From: Candidatus Gallimonas caecicola | Lineage (GTDB): Bacteria; Bacillota; Clostridia; Christensenellales; Borkfalkiaceae | DNA: 6,303 nt | Assembly (NCBI GenBank): GCA_904394195.1 | Contig: CAJFNH010000078.1 | Span: 1-6,303 of the forward strand | Direction of reading: 5' to 3' | Part shown: positions 1-5,082 of the stretch, piece by piece | Numbering within the stretch: position 1 is the first letter of the stretch | Layout: the number at the start of each line of letters is the position of its first letter | The notes under the pieces: generated by a model | Database searches by the model: none | Told to the model about the DNA's origin: nothing | What the model saw: only the letters and a program-made list of their open reading frames with translations | Translations under genes and position numbers: made by a program

Positions 1-10
1 AATCTCTCTC

Positions 11-50
11 AAACTAAAAGGAATGAGCCCGGTGCAATACCGAACTCATT
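11..50 (-). terminator. Probable intrinsic terminator of the lipoprotein/DUF3795 operon
   Basis: In minus-strand RNA, bases 50-39 (AATGAGTTCGGT) pair with bases 33-22 (ACCGGGCTCATT) around a 5-nt loop. This is a 12-bp stem if two central G-U wobbles are counted. Those two positions would be C-A mismatches in plus-strand RNA, so the hairpin favours leftward transcription. The tail CCTTTTAGTTT is an interrupted U-tract, so termination may be weak. It lies about 70 bases past the DUF3795 stop. The rest of bases 1-118 is AT-rich and I see no gene in it. Confidence 0.5.
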
Positions 51-118
51 ACCAAACAATTTAATTTAATTTTTTGTCCAAACTTTGGGGTTCACTTCAC
101 ACAGCCGATGGGTATTTT

Positions 119-397
119 TTACAGTTCTTTCAGGTTTTGCAGCATGGTCTGCAGATGGGCGTTGTTCTCTTCTTCGGAGATGGTCGGGTCGCGCATAAAG
201 CGTTTGCAGGGGAGTTCGGGACAAGATCCGCAGGTATGTTGTCCCTTTTTTTCGACGCAGCACGCATACACGGGGCAGCAGTCCATATTTGCAAATTGCA
301 GCCACCAGGCCTTTCCGGCAATGGCACTGCAGCCCGCGCATTGCGCGGGAAAGCGCCTGCACGCCGCGCAGTCGGCGCCGCAGGGGGAGATCGTCAT
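119..397 (-). CDS. DUF3795-type cysteine-rich small protein
   Basis: This 92-residue protein has 12 cysteines. The N-terminal CGADCAAC (C6, C10, C13) is followed by C20/C23, a WW pair at 31-32, a CCPVYACC cluster (C40, C41, C46, C47), CGSC (C56, C59) and a final C64 in ELPCKRF. This order, with the 'CPVYxCC.....HTCGxCxELPC' pattern, is typical of DUF3795, a family of unknown function widespread in anaerobes and presumed to bind metal; the metal is inference. There is no signal peptide or membrane segment, so it should be cytosolic. The C-terminal 25 residues are a charged helix. The start ATG at 397 has a perfect AGGAGG (408-403) five bases upstream, which overlaps the TAG stop of the lipoprotein gene (409-407), so the two are probably translationally coupled. 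The family call is fairly secure; the function is unknown. Confidence 0.82.
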   Translation of the reverse strand: MTISPCGADCAACRRFPAQCAGCSAIAGKAWWLQFANMDCCPVYACCVEKKGQHTCGSCPELPCKRFMRDPTISEEENNAHLQTMLQNLKEL

Positions 398-406
398 GCA
401 ATCCTC

Positions 407-865
407 CTATGCGCCGAAATTGGGGTGTTCGGTCAAAAAGTCCTCATTATAGTACACCGAGCCGCTTGTATTCATGATAACGTCCTCCGATACCATAAGA
501 ATACGCGCCCAATCGCTTTCGGGAAGCTCGTCCTTGTTGCGTTCGCCTGCTTCAACGCGGTCAAAGACGCACACGATGGTTTCCATATCTTTGTCAATAA
601 AAGTATAGTCAAAATACACGGTGTATTCATTGAGCGTTTGATAAGAGCTGCCGTTATAATAACAGTAGTAGTAAAACTCGCCCGTGCCGTCCGCATGGAA
701 CAGATAATATGCTCTGTCGTCGATATCAACATCGGCAGTAATATCGGCATAATACTTCTTCTCTGTGGCGAGTGCCGATACAGGGGCGGAGCTGCACCCC
801 GCAAACGCGATCGCGAGTGTGGCGGACAAGATCGTCGCGCCGAGGCATGCAATGATTTTTTTCAT
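407..865 (-). CDS. Predicted small lipoprotein, function unknown
   Basis: This 152-residue protein has a lipoprotein signal peptide: MKK at the start, a hydrophobic stretch to about residue 20, and a lipobox FAGC with the lipidated cysteine at position 24. The mature part should sit on the outer face of the membrane. It has alternating polar/aromatic stretches suggesting beta strands: 'FHADGTGEFYYY' (56-67), then 'EYTVYFDYTFI' (80-90) and 'METIVCVFDRV' (94-104). It is very tyrosine-rich around 65-75. 'DGTG.F' followed by a strand recalls small lipocalin-like or beta-barrel lipoproteins of Firmicutes, but I do not recognise a named family. The start at 865 is chosen over upstream codons because the signal peptide begins there, AAGGGAG (882-876) lies 10 bases upstream, and a promoter (903-930) overlaps the longer open frame. 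It is first in a two-gene operon with the DUF3795 gene. Confidence 0.8.
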   Translation of the reverse strand: MKKIIACLGATILSATLAIAFAGCSSAPVSALATEKKYYADITADVDIDDRAYYLFHADGTGEFYYYCYYNGSSYQTLNEYTVYFDYTFIDKDMETIVCVFDRVEAGERNKDELPESDWARILMVSEDVIMNTSGSVYYNEDFLTEHPNFGA

Positions 866-902
866 GATATGCTTTCTCCCTTCTTCTTTTATTGCGCCAT
901 AT

Positions 903-930
903 ATTGTAGCATATCGGGGGGGGCTGTCAA
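903..930 (-). promoter_or_regulatory. Sigma-A-type promoter of the lipoprotein operon, with a C8 tract in the spacer
   Basis: On the minus strand there is a perfect TTGACA -35 (930-925), a 16-bp spacer, and TACAAT as -10 (908-903). TG at 911-910 gives an extended -10 (TGC before TACAAT). Transcription should start near 896, giving an untranslated leader of about 30 bases before the ATG at 865. The spacer contains eight consecutive C residues (923-916). Such a homopolymer can slip during replication and change the spacer length, which is one base shorter than the 17-bp optimum. Confidence 0.8.
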
Positions 931-941
931 CAGGTCGACTG

Positions 942-977
942 AAAAAAATCCCGTTCCGGATAAAAAAGGAACGGGAT
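942..977 (-). terminator. Intrinsic terminator, second of a tandem pair after serA
   Basis: Minus-strand ATCCCGTTCC (977-968) and GGAACGGGAT (957-948) form a perfect 10-bp stem around a 10-nt loop, followed at once by six T residues (947-942). The U-tract exists only in the minus direction, so it stops leftward transcripts coming from serA. It lies 11 bases upstream of the -35 of the next operon and insulates the two units. Confidence 0.88.
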
Positions 978-990
978 GGATTTTCTGCCG

Positions 991-1033
991 AAGAAAGGCG
1001 CCGCATATCCGTGCGGGATAGGGCGCCTTTCTT
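991..1033 (-). terminator. Hairpin directly abutting the serA stop, first of a tandem terminator pair
   Basis: A perfect 12-bp inverted repeat joins AAGAAAGGCGCC (minus 1033-1022) and GGCGCCTTTCTT (1002-991). The 19-base loop can itself form a 5-bp TATCC/GGATA stem. The hairpin begins on the base after the serA TAA (1036-1034). Its tail TTTCTT is part of the stem. On the plus strand it reads GGCGCCTTTCTTTT, so it could work in both directions. Confidence 0.7.
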
Positions 1034-2185
1034 TTAAATCATTCTCACGCGGATGACGCCCGCGATATTGCCGATCAGGGCAAGGCACTCCTCGGAGGGA
1101 ACGTCGTCCAGATCGAGGATGAGATAGGCGTACTCGCCCTTGCTCTGGTCCTGCATATGCGCCACGTTGATGCCCTGTGAGGAGACGACGGCAAGGATCT
1201 TGGAAAGGATCTCCTTCACGTTCCTGTGATGCACGCATACGCGGGCGGCGCTGGTCCTCGGCATGGATACGGCGGGATAATTGACGCTGTTTGTGATGTT
1301 GCCGTTCTCCAGGTAGTCCACAAGCTCCTTTGCCGCCATATAGGCGCAGTTGTCCTCCGCCTCGGGCGTGCTCGCGCCCAGATGGGGCACGCAGAGGATA
1401 TTTTCCCTGCCCAGCAGCGTCTCGTCCGGAAAGTCCGTGATATAGCGGGAGACCTTGCCCGTCGCCGCCGCTTCCGCCATGTCCTCGCTGACGACCAGCT
1501 CTCCGCGCGAATTGTTGATGATGACCACGCCGTCGCGGCACTGCGCGATCGTTTTTTTGCAGAACATGCCGCGCGTTTCGGGCGTGAGCGGAACGTGCAC
1601 GGTGATAAAGTCGCACGTCCGGAAGATGACGGACAGATCGTCCGTGAATTGGGCGCGGCGGTCGATCGCCCACGCGCTCCGCACGGAGAGGAAGGGGTCA
1701 TAGCCGACCACGTCCATGCCCAGCTGCAGGGCGGCGTTCGCCACCATCGCGCCGATGGCGCCCAGACCGATGACGCCCAGTTTTTTGCCCATCACTTCCT
1801 GCCCGACAAATTTGCCCTTTCCCTTTTCGACGAGTTTTGCAATGTCCTTCTGCCCCTTGAGCGTCTGCACCCATTCGGCGCCCTCCACGATCTTTCTTCC
1901 GCCCAGGAAGAGCTCGCACAGCACAAGCTCCTTGACGGCGTTGGCGTTGGCGCCCGGCGTGTTGAACACGACAATGCCTTTCTCCGTGCACTTGTCTACG
2001 GGGATGTTGTTGACGCCTGCGCCTGCGCGCGCCACGGCAAGCAGCTTTTCGCCCAGGGGATAGTCGTGCATCGCAAAGGAGCGCAGCATGATGCCGTCGG
2101 GATCCTGAACGCTGTCCGAATATTCATAGCCGCGCAGTACCTTGTCGGCGGCGGGACTGATGGCATTGAGCTTTAAAATTTTCAT
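1034..2185 (-). CDS. serA: D-3-phosphoglycerate dehydrogenase, short ACT-domain form
   Basis: SerA oxidises 3-phosphoglycerate to 3-phosphohydroxypyruvate with NAD+, the first step of serine synthesis in the cytosol. This 383-residue protein has a substrate-binding N-terminal lobe ('RAGAGVNNIPVD', 53-64; 'NTPGANANAV', 75-84) and a Rossmann fold with GLGAIG (140-145) and the NAD-ribose aspartate in GYDP (D163). The catalytic Arg is in NNSRGEL (R227) and the catalytic His in PHLGAST (H268). A C-terminal ACT domain (about 316-383) is the expected site for serine feedback or dimer contacts. It is shorter than the E. coli enzyme (about 410 residues). The segment DFPDE (251-255) stands where DVFxxEP with the catalytic Glu is expected, so E255 is the likely equivalent. 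The ATG at 2185 lies two bases after the serC stop. A GTG at 2191, overlapping that stop and five bases after GGGAG, would add two residues and cannot be excluded. It is the second gene of the serC-serA operon. Confidence 0.95.
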   Translation of the reverse strand: MKILKLNAISPAADKVLRGYEYSDSVQDPDGIMLRSFAMHDYPLGEKLLAVARAGAGVNNIPVDKCTEKGIVVFNTPGANANAVKELVLCELFLGGRKIVEGAEWVQTLKGQKDIAKLVEKGKGKFVGQEVMGKKLGVIGLGAIGAMVANAALQLGMDVVGYDPFLSVRSAWAIDRRAQFTDDLSVIFRTCDFITVHVPLTPETRGMFCKKTIAQCRDGVVIINNSRGELVVSEDMAEAAATGKVSRYITDFPDETLLGRENILCVPHLGASTPEAEDNCAYMAAKELVDYLENGNITNSVNYPAVSMPRTSAARVCVHHRNVKEILSKILAVVSSQGINVAHMQDQSKGEYAYLILDLDDVPSEECLALIGNIAGVIRVRMI

Positions 2186-2187
2186 CG

Positions 2188-3261
2188 TCACGCGTTCTCC
2201 CGTTCAAATTTTTTCATGAAGTCGATGAGCGCTTTCACGCCCTCGACGGGCATGGCGTTGTAGATGGAGGCGCGCATGCCGCCCACCAGGCGGTGTCCCT
2301 TCAGCGAGACCAGTCCGCACGCCGCCGCCTCTTTGACGAATTTCGCGTCCAGTTCGGCGCTGGGCGTGACGAAGGGCACGTTCATGATGGAGCGGTACTC
2401 CCTCTCCACGCGGTTGGTGTAGAAGGGGGAATTGTCGATAAAGTCGTACAGCAGACCCGCCTTATAGACGTTGATCTTGTTTATCTCCTTTACGCCGCCC
2501 AGTTTTTTCAGCCAACGCAGCACGAGGGTCGCCATATAGATGGAAAAACAGGGGGGCGTGTTGTACAGGCTCTTGTTCTCGTCCTGCACCTTCCACTTGA
2601 GCATGGTGGGGCAGGCGGGAAGGGGGTCGGCGATCAGGTCGCGGCGGGCGATGACGATGGTCACGCCGGCGGGGGCAAGGTTTTTCTGCGCGCCCGCATA
2701 GATGACGCCGAACTTTGCAACGTCCACCTCGCGTGAGAGGATCTCCGAGGACATATCGGCGACCAAGGGCGCCTTCGTCTCGGGGAAACGCACATAGCGG
2801 GTGCCGAAGATGGTATTGTTGGAGCAGATGTGCACATAATCCGTCCCTTCGCGGAAGGGAATTTTATCAACGTCCGGAATATAAGTGTACACTTTGTCCT
2901 CGCCGGAGGCAACGCATGCCGCGTCGCCGTAGATCTTTCCCTCCTGCCATGCCTTTTTGGCAAAGTTGCCCGTGACGACATAATCCGCTTTGCCGGTGTG
3001 CATCAGGTTGAGGGGAACGGCGGCGAACTGCGTGGAGGCGCCCCCCTGCACGAAGAGGACGGCGTAGTTTTCGGGGATCCCCATGAGTTCGCGCAGCAGC
3101 GCTTCGCCTTCGCAGGCAACGGCCTCGAACGCCTTGCTGCGGTGGGAGATCTCCGTAACGGACATGCCCGTCCCTTCAAAGTCGAGCAGATCGCGCTGCG
3201 CCTCGCGCAGTACGTCAAGGGGGAGCGTGGACGGCCCTGCCGAGAAGTTGTAAGCCCTCAT
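2188..3261 (-). CDS. serC: Phosphoserine aminotransferase
   Basis: SerC is a PLP enzyme that transaminates 3-phosphohydroxypyruvate with glutamate to O-phosphoserine and 2-oxoglutarate. Family members often also act in vitamin B6 synthesis. The 357 residues match the usual length (about 360). Landmarks are the N-terminal YNFSAGPSTLP (4-14), the PLP-phosphate loop QGGAS (72-76), the pyridine-nitrogen Asp in VADMSS (D169), the Schiff-base lysine in GAQKNLAPAG (K193), NTPP (234-237), and C-terminal GHR (322-324) and GGMRASIYN (327-335). The start ATG at 3261 is set by the conserved N-terminus and by GAGGTG (3272-3267) five bases upstream. An in-frame open stretch continues to 3375 but runs through the promoter. 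It is first in the operon; its TGA (2190-2188) is two bases before the serA ATG, so coupling is likely. The leader is only about 27 bases, leaving no room for a T-box or riboswitch. Confidence 0.97.
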   Translation of the reverse strand: MRAYNFSAGPSTLPLDVLREAQRDLLDFEGTGMSVTEISHRSKAFEAVACEGEALLRELMGIPENYAVLFVQGGASTQFAAVPLNLMHTGKADYVVTGNFAKKAWQEGKIYGDAACVASGEDKVYTYIPDVDKIPFREGTDYVHICSNNTIFGTRYVRFPETKAPLVADMSSEILSREVDVAKFGVIYAGAQKNLAPAGVTIVIARRDLIADPLPACPTMLKWKVQDENKSLYNTPPCFSIYMATLVLRWLKKLGGVKEINKINVYKAGLLYDFIDNSPFYTNRVEREYRSIMNVPFVTPSAELDAKFVKEAAACGLVSLKGHRLVGGMRASIYNAMPVEGVKALIDFMKKFERENA

Positions 3262-3294
3262 GGTAACACCTCGCATGATGGATGATTGCTTTTC

Positions 3295-3323
3295 ATTATA
3301 TTCTTTTTTACAATGTTTGACAA
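3295..3323 (-). promoter_or_regulatory. Promoter of the serC-serA operon
   Basis: On the minus strand TTGTCA (3323-3318) is the -35, one mismatch from consensus. A 17-bp AT-rich spacer separates it from a perfect TATAAT -10 (3300-3295). The expected start is near 3288, leaving about 27 untranslated bases before the serC ATG. Confidence 0.85.
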
Positions 3324-3386
3324 GTATTTGGGGAAAATTATCTATCAATATAACGCATTGCGGGGATTTTTTCACCTTTTAAGAAA

Positions 3387-3422
3387 AAATCGGCGCCAAA
3401 GTATTTACATTTGCGCCGATTT
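3387..3422. repeat. Inverted repeat across the plus-strand promoter; also a leftward intrinsic terminator
   Basis: AAATCGGCGC (3387-3396) and GCGCCGATTT (3413-3422) are perfect 10-bp inverted repeats. AAA (3398-3400) and TTT (3410-3412) extend them by three pairs past a bulged C at 3397. The central nine bases hold the -35 (3404-3409) of the plus-strand promoter, and the right arm fills most of its spacer. In minus-strand RNA the hairpin is followed by a run of T (GATTTTTTC, to 3384), which is a classic terminator for leftward transcripts. No leftward gene lies to the right, so it either shields the serC promoter from antisense transcription or is an operator. The sequence alone does not decide. 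Confidence 0.65.
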
Positions 3423-3432
3423 GGTGTAAAAT
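3404..3432 (+). promoter_or_regulatory. Promoter of the 502-residue repeat-protein gene
   Basis: TTTACA (3404-3409) as -35, a 17-bp spacer, and TAAAAT (3427-3432) as -10. Each box has one mismatch to the sigma-A consensus. TG at 3425-3426 directly precedes the -10. The predicted start near 3439 leaves a leader of about 38 bases that contains the ribosome binding site GGAGGAG (3461-3467). Confidence 0.75.
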
Positions 3433-3477
3433 GAATGCAAGACAGTTCTTTTGAAATTCCGGAGGAGAACGGCCGTT

Positions 3478-4986
3478 ATGGAAGAGATCAAGCAGGCAGA
3501 CAGAAAGAGCGTGGTGATGGAGGGCATGTACCGCGGCGTCACGGGCAAGCTCGACGAGGTGCGTCAGTCCTTCAGCAAGGAACTGCAGTTCACGTCCGCC
3601 CAACAGGTATCCGCTTACGAGGCGCTTGCGGGCTCCCTGAAAGACGGGCTCGAGACGCTGCTTGCGGAGTTCAGATATCTTTCCCAGCAGAACAGCGCCA
3701 TCTACGACTATCACTGCAAGGAGCGTGAAGCCGCGCGCGACGCGCTGCTCGAGGCGGTGCGCACAAACGCAGACCTGACCGTAAAGGCGTTTACCGAGCA
3801 GCTTGAAAAGAAAATGCAGGCCATGCAGGAAACATTTTCCGGACAGCTCGAAGCGCTGCGCGGCGAACTGCTGGAAAGCATCCGCGCCGCGATCGCCGAG
3901 CCGCCCGCCCCGGAGACGAAGGAGACCGAAGAGCCCGCCGAGGACACCTTTGATTACGACGTGCTTGCCGAGAAGATCGCCTCCGTTCTGCCCGAGCCCG
4001 ATTATGATATGCTTGCCGATAAGGTGGTCGCAGCGCTTCCTCCCGTCGATGCGGACGCCATCGCTTCCGCCGTCGCCGCCGTCGTGCCCGCTGCCGACGA
4101 GAACGCCATTGCCGACAAGGTCGCCGAGAATATCCCGCTCGTCGACTATGACCTCATCGCCGAGCGCGTTTCGGGCGTGCTGGAAGGGGAGTTTGACGTC
4201 ACGGTGGACGAAAACGGCGTGGATAAGATCGCCGCGTCGGTCGCCGAACGGCTCGACTATGAAAAACTGGCGGATCGCGTTGCGCAGCTGCTGAAGGAGC
4301 AGGCGGCGCAGCTTGCGCCCGTCGTCGTGCAGCAGGTGGCTGCTCCCGCGCCTGCGCCGGAGCCCGAGCCCGAGCCCGAGCCGGCACGGGAAGAGCTTGC
4401 GGCCGCCGCGGCGCCCATGCACGCGAAAAAGCTGGTGGTGCCCGCGCAGCCCGCACCCAAGCCCGTCGTCGTGCCCGTTCCCGACGATCCCGCACTGACC
4501 ACGCGCTTCAAGCGTAGCTTCAAGGCAAAGATCATCGAGAGCGACGAGGAAGTCAAGGGTTATTATTTCGATCTGAAAAACACCTTCCTTTCGTATGCGC
4601 GCATCGCCTCGCAGGTGAGCTGGTCCAACGACCGATTCACGTTTGCGGGGGATACCGTTGCCAAGATCGGCGTGCGCGGCAAGACGCTCTGCCTGTATCT
4701 TGCGCTCAATCCCGACGAATTTCCCTCCAGCGTCTATCATCAGCGCTTTGCGGGGGACACCAAGATGTATGAAAAGACCCCGATGATGGTCAAAGTCAAG
4801 AGCGGCGTGGCATTGAAGCGCGCCATCCGCCTTGTAGAGATGCTCATGGAAAATCTCGGGGCAGTCAGGGAAGACCGCGAGCCCGTTGACTATTCGCAGG
4901 AATTTGCCTTCCGCAGCGAGGAACAGCTGCTTGCCGAAGGACTCATCAAGACGGCGATCGTGGAAAAGTCCGACCTGGATTTTTGA
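3478..4986 (+). CDS. Uncharacterised modular protein: helical N-terminus, 16-residue repeats, Pro-rich linker, C-terminal domain
   Basis: This is a 502-residue protein of unknown function. No signal peptide or membrane segment is visible, so it should be cytosolic. Residues 1-140 are strongly helical, with a likely coiled coil around 95-140. Residues 141-158 are an acidic linker. Residues 159-275 hold about seven repeats with a 16-residue period and consensus DYDxLAEKVAxxLPxP. Residues 276-342 are a low-complexity Ala/Pro/Glu/Val linker with a (PE)n run at 294-302. Residues 343-462 form a compact alpha/beta-looking domain: 'RFKRSFKAKI', 'EVKGYYFDLKNTFLSY', 'VSWSNDRF', 'TVAKIGVRGKTLCLYLALNP', 'YHQRFAGDTKMYEKTPMM', then a final helix. 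I recall very similar domains at the ends of uncharacterised clostridial proteins; this is memory, not a search. The ATG at 3478 is preceded by GGAGGAG ending 10 bases upstream. An in-frame TTG at 3451 would lie ahead of that site and is less likely. The gene is divergent from serC and 96 bases upstream of RNase J. A cytoskeletal, scaffold or regulatory role is possible but unproven. Confidence 0.85.
   Translation: MEEIKQADRKSVVMEGMYRGVTGKLDEVRQSFSKELQFTSAQQVSAYEALAGSLKDGLETLLAEFRYLSQQNSAIYDYHCKEREAARDALLEAVRTNADLTVKAFTEQLEKKMQAMQETFSGQLEALRGELLESIRAAIAEPPAPETKETEEPAEDTFDYDVLAEKIASVLPEPDYDMLADKVVAALPPVDADAIASAVAAVVPAADENAIADKVAENIPLVDYDLIAERVSGVLEGEFDVTVDENGVDKIAASVAERLDYEKLADRVAQLLKEQAAQLAPVVVQQVAAPAPAPEPEPEPEPAREELAAAAAPMHAKKLVVPAQPAPKPVVVPVPDDPALTTRFKRSFKAKIIESDEEVKGYYFDLKNTFLSYARIASQVSWSNDRFTFAGDTVAKIGVRGKTLCLYLALNPDEFPSSVYHQRFAGDTKMYEKTPMMVKVKSGVALKRAIRLVEMLMENLGAVREDREPVDYSQEFAFRSEEQLLAEGLIKTAIVEKSDLDF
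3952..4302 (+). repeat. Array of about seven 16-residue protein repeats within the 502-residue protein
   Basis: Units begin at residues 159, 175, 191, 207, 223, 244 and 260. The first four are exactly 16 residues each. Unit five carries a five-residue insertion (EGEFDVTV region) and unit six is degenerate. Consensus: D-[YAE]-[DN]-x-[LI]-A-[DE]-[KR]-[VI]-x-x-x-[LVI]-P-x-[PVA]. Aspartate looks like a helix N-cap, the Leu/Ala/Val spacing gives an amphipathic helix of about 10-11 residues, and Pro ends it, so each unit is probably one short helix. DNA copies have diverged at third positions, so the array is old and is not a recent tandem duplication. Confidence 0.8.
4360..4383 (+). repeat. Hexanucleotide microsatellite encoding Glu-Pro repeats
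   Basis: Three exact copies of GAGCCC plus one ending GAGCCG encode EPEPEPEP (residues 295-302) in the flexible linker. Gain or loss of a copy would keep the reading frame, changing only linker length. Confidence 0.8.
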
Positions 4987-5021
4987 AAAACATAACACCC
5001 GGTTTTATGACGAGACACGCA

Positions 5022-5047
5022 AGAGAGCTGACTTGATTCGGCTCTCT
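5022..5047 (+). terminator. Hairpin between the repeat-protein gene and RNase J, possible weak terminator
   Basis: AGAGAGCTGA (5022-5031) pairs with TCGGCTCTCT (5038-5047) in a 10-bp stem with one G-U pair and a 6-base loop. The tail CGTCTTGTTAT is only partly U-rich, so termination may be partial. An outer pairing of GACGAG (5009-5014) with CTCGTC (5046-5051) could lengthen or compete with it. The minus-strand tail has no T-run, so the direction is rightward. It may instead be a leader structure of the RNase J transcript. Confidence 0.45.
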
Positions 5048-5061
5048 CGTCTTGTTATAAG
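5033..5061 (+). promoter_or_regulatory. Possible weak promoter for RNase J
   Basis: TTGATT (5033-5038; four of six consensus bases), a 17-bp spacer, then TATAAG (5056-5061; five of six). A start near 5068 would leave almost no leader beyond the ribosome binding site AAAAGGAG (5068-5075). The boxes overlap the hairpin at 5022-5047, so the two readings compete: the gene may be transcribed from here, from 3404-3432 by readthrough, or both. Confidence 0.35.
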
Positions 5062-5082
5062 CGGGTCAAAAGGAGTCATCGT

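Noticed and set aside
74..1021. 315-codon plus-strand open frame across the lipoprotein and DUF3795 genes
   Set aside because: It runs through two terminators and a promoter and opposite two genes with strong ribosome binding sites; the product has no family features.
1226..2176. 316-codon plus-strand open frame opposite serA
   Set aside because: It is antisense to a well-conserved SerA; the product is His/Ala/Arg-rich with no recognisable motif.
2186..2191. GTG start for serA at 2191
   Set aside because: It is possible, with GGGAG five bases upstream, but it adds only two residues. The ATG at 2185 begins MKILKLN, the usual form for this family. It is kept as an alternative in the serA entry.
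3262..3294. T-box or riboswitch controlling serC-serA
   Set aside because: The predicted leader is only about 27 bases, far too short for either.
3317..3345. A second plus-strand promoter using TTGACA at 3317-3322
   Set aside because: At 16-17 bp spacing the -10 candidates (TATCTA, ATCTAT) match the consensus poorly. The TTTACA/TAAAAT pair at 3404-3432 is much better, and the TTGACA is explained as the overlap of the minus-strand -35.
3262..3375. In-frame N-terminal extension of serC
   Set aside because: It contains the serC promoter boxes, and SerC proteins begin at the YNFSAGPSTLP segment, matching the ATG at 3261 and its GAGGTG site.
3379..4998. 539-codon open frame on the minus strand, opposite the repeat-protein gene, with the 3387-3422 terminator near its end
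   Set aside because: Its translation mirrors the plus-strand low-complexity regions (for example Leu-Gly runs opposite Glu-Pro codons) and is rich in His, Arg and Gly with no family motif. The plus-strand frame has a proper ribosome binding site, promoter, regular protein repeats and a plausible domain. The open minus frame follows from the GC-rich codon use.
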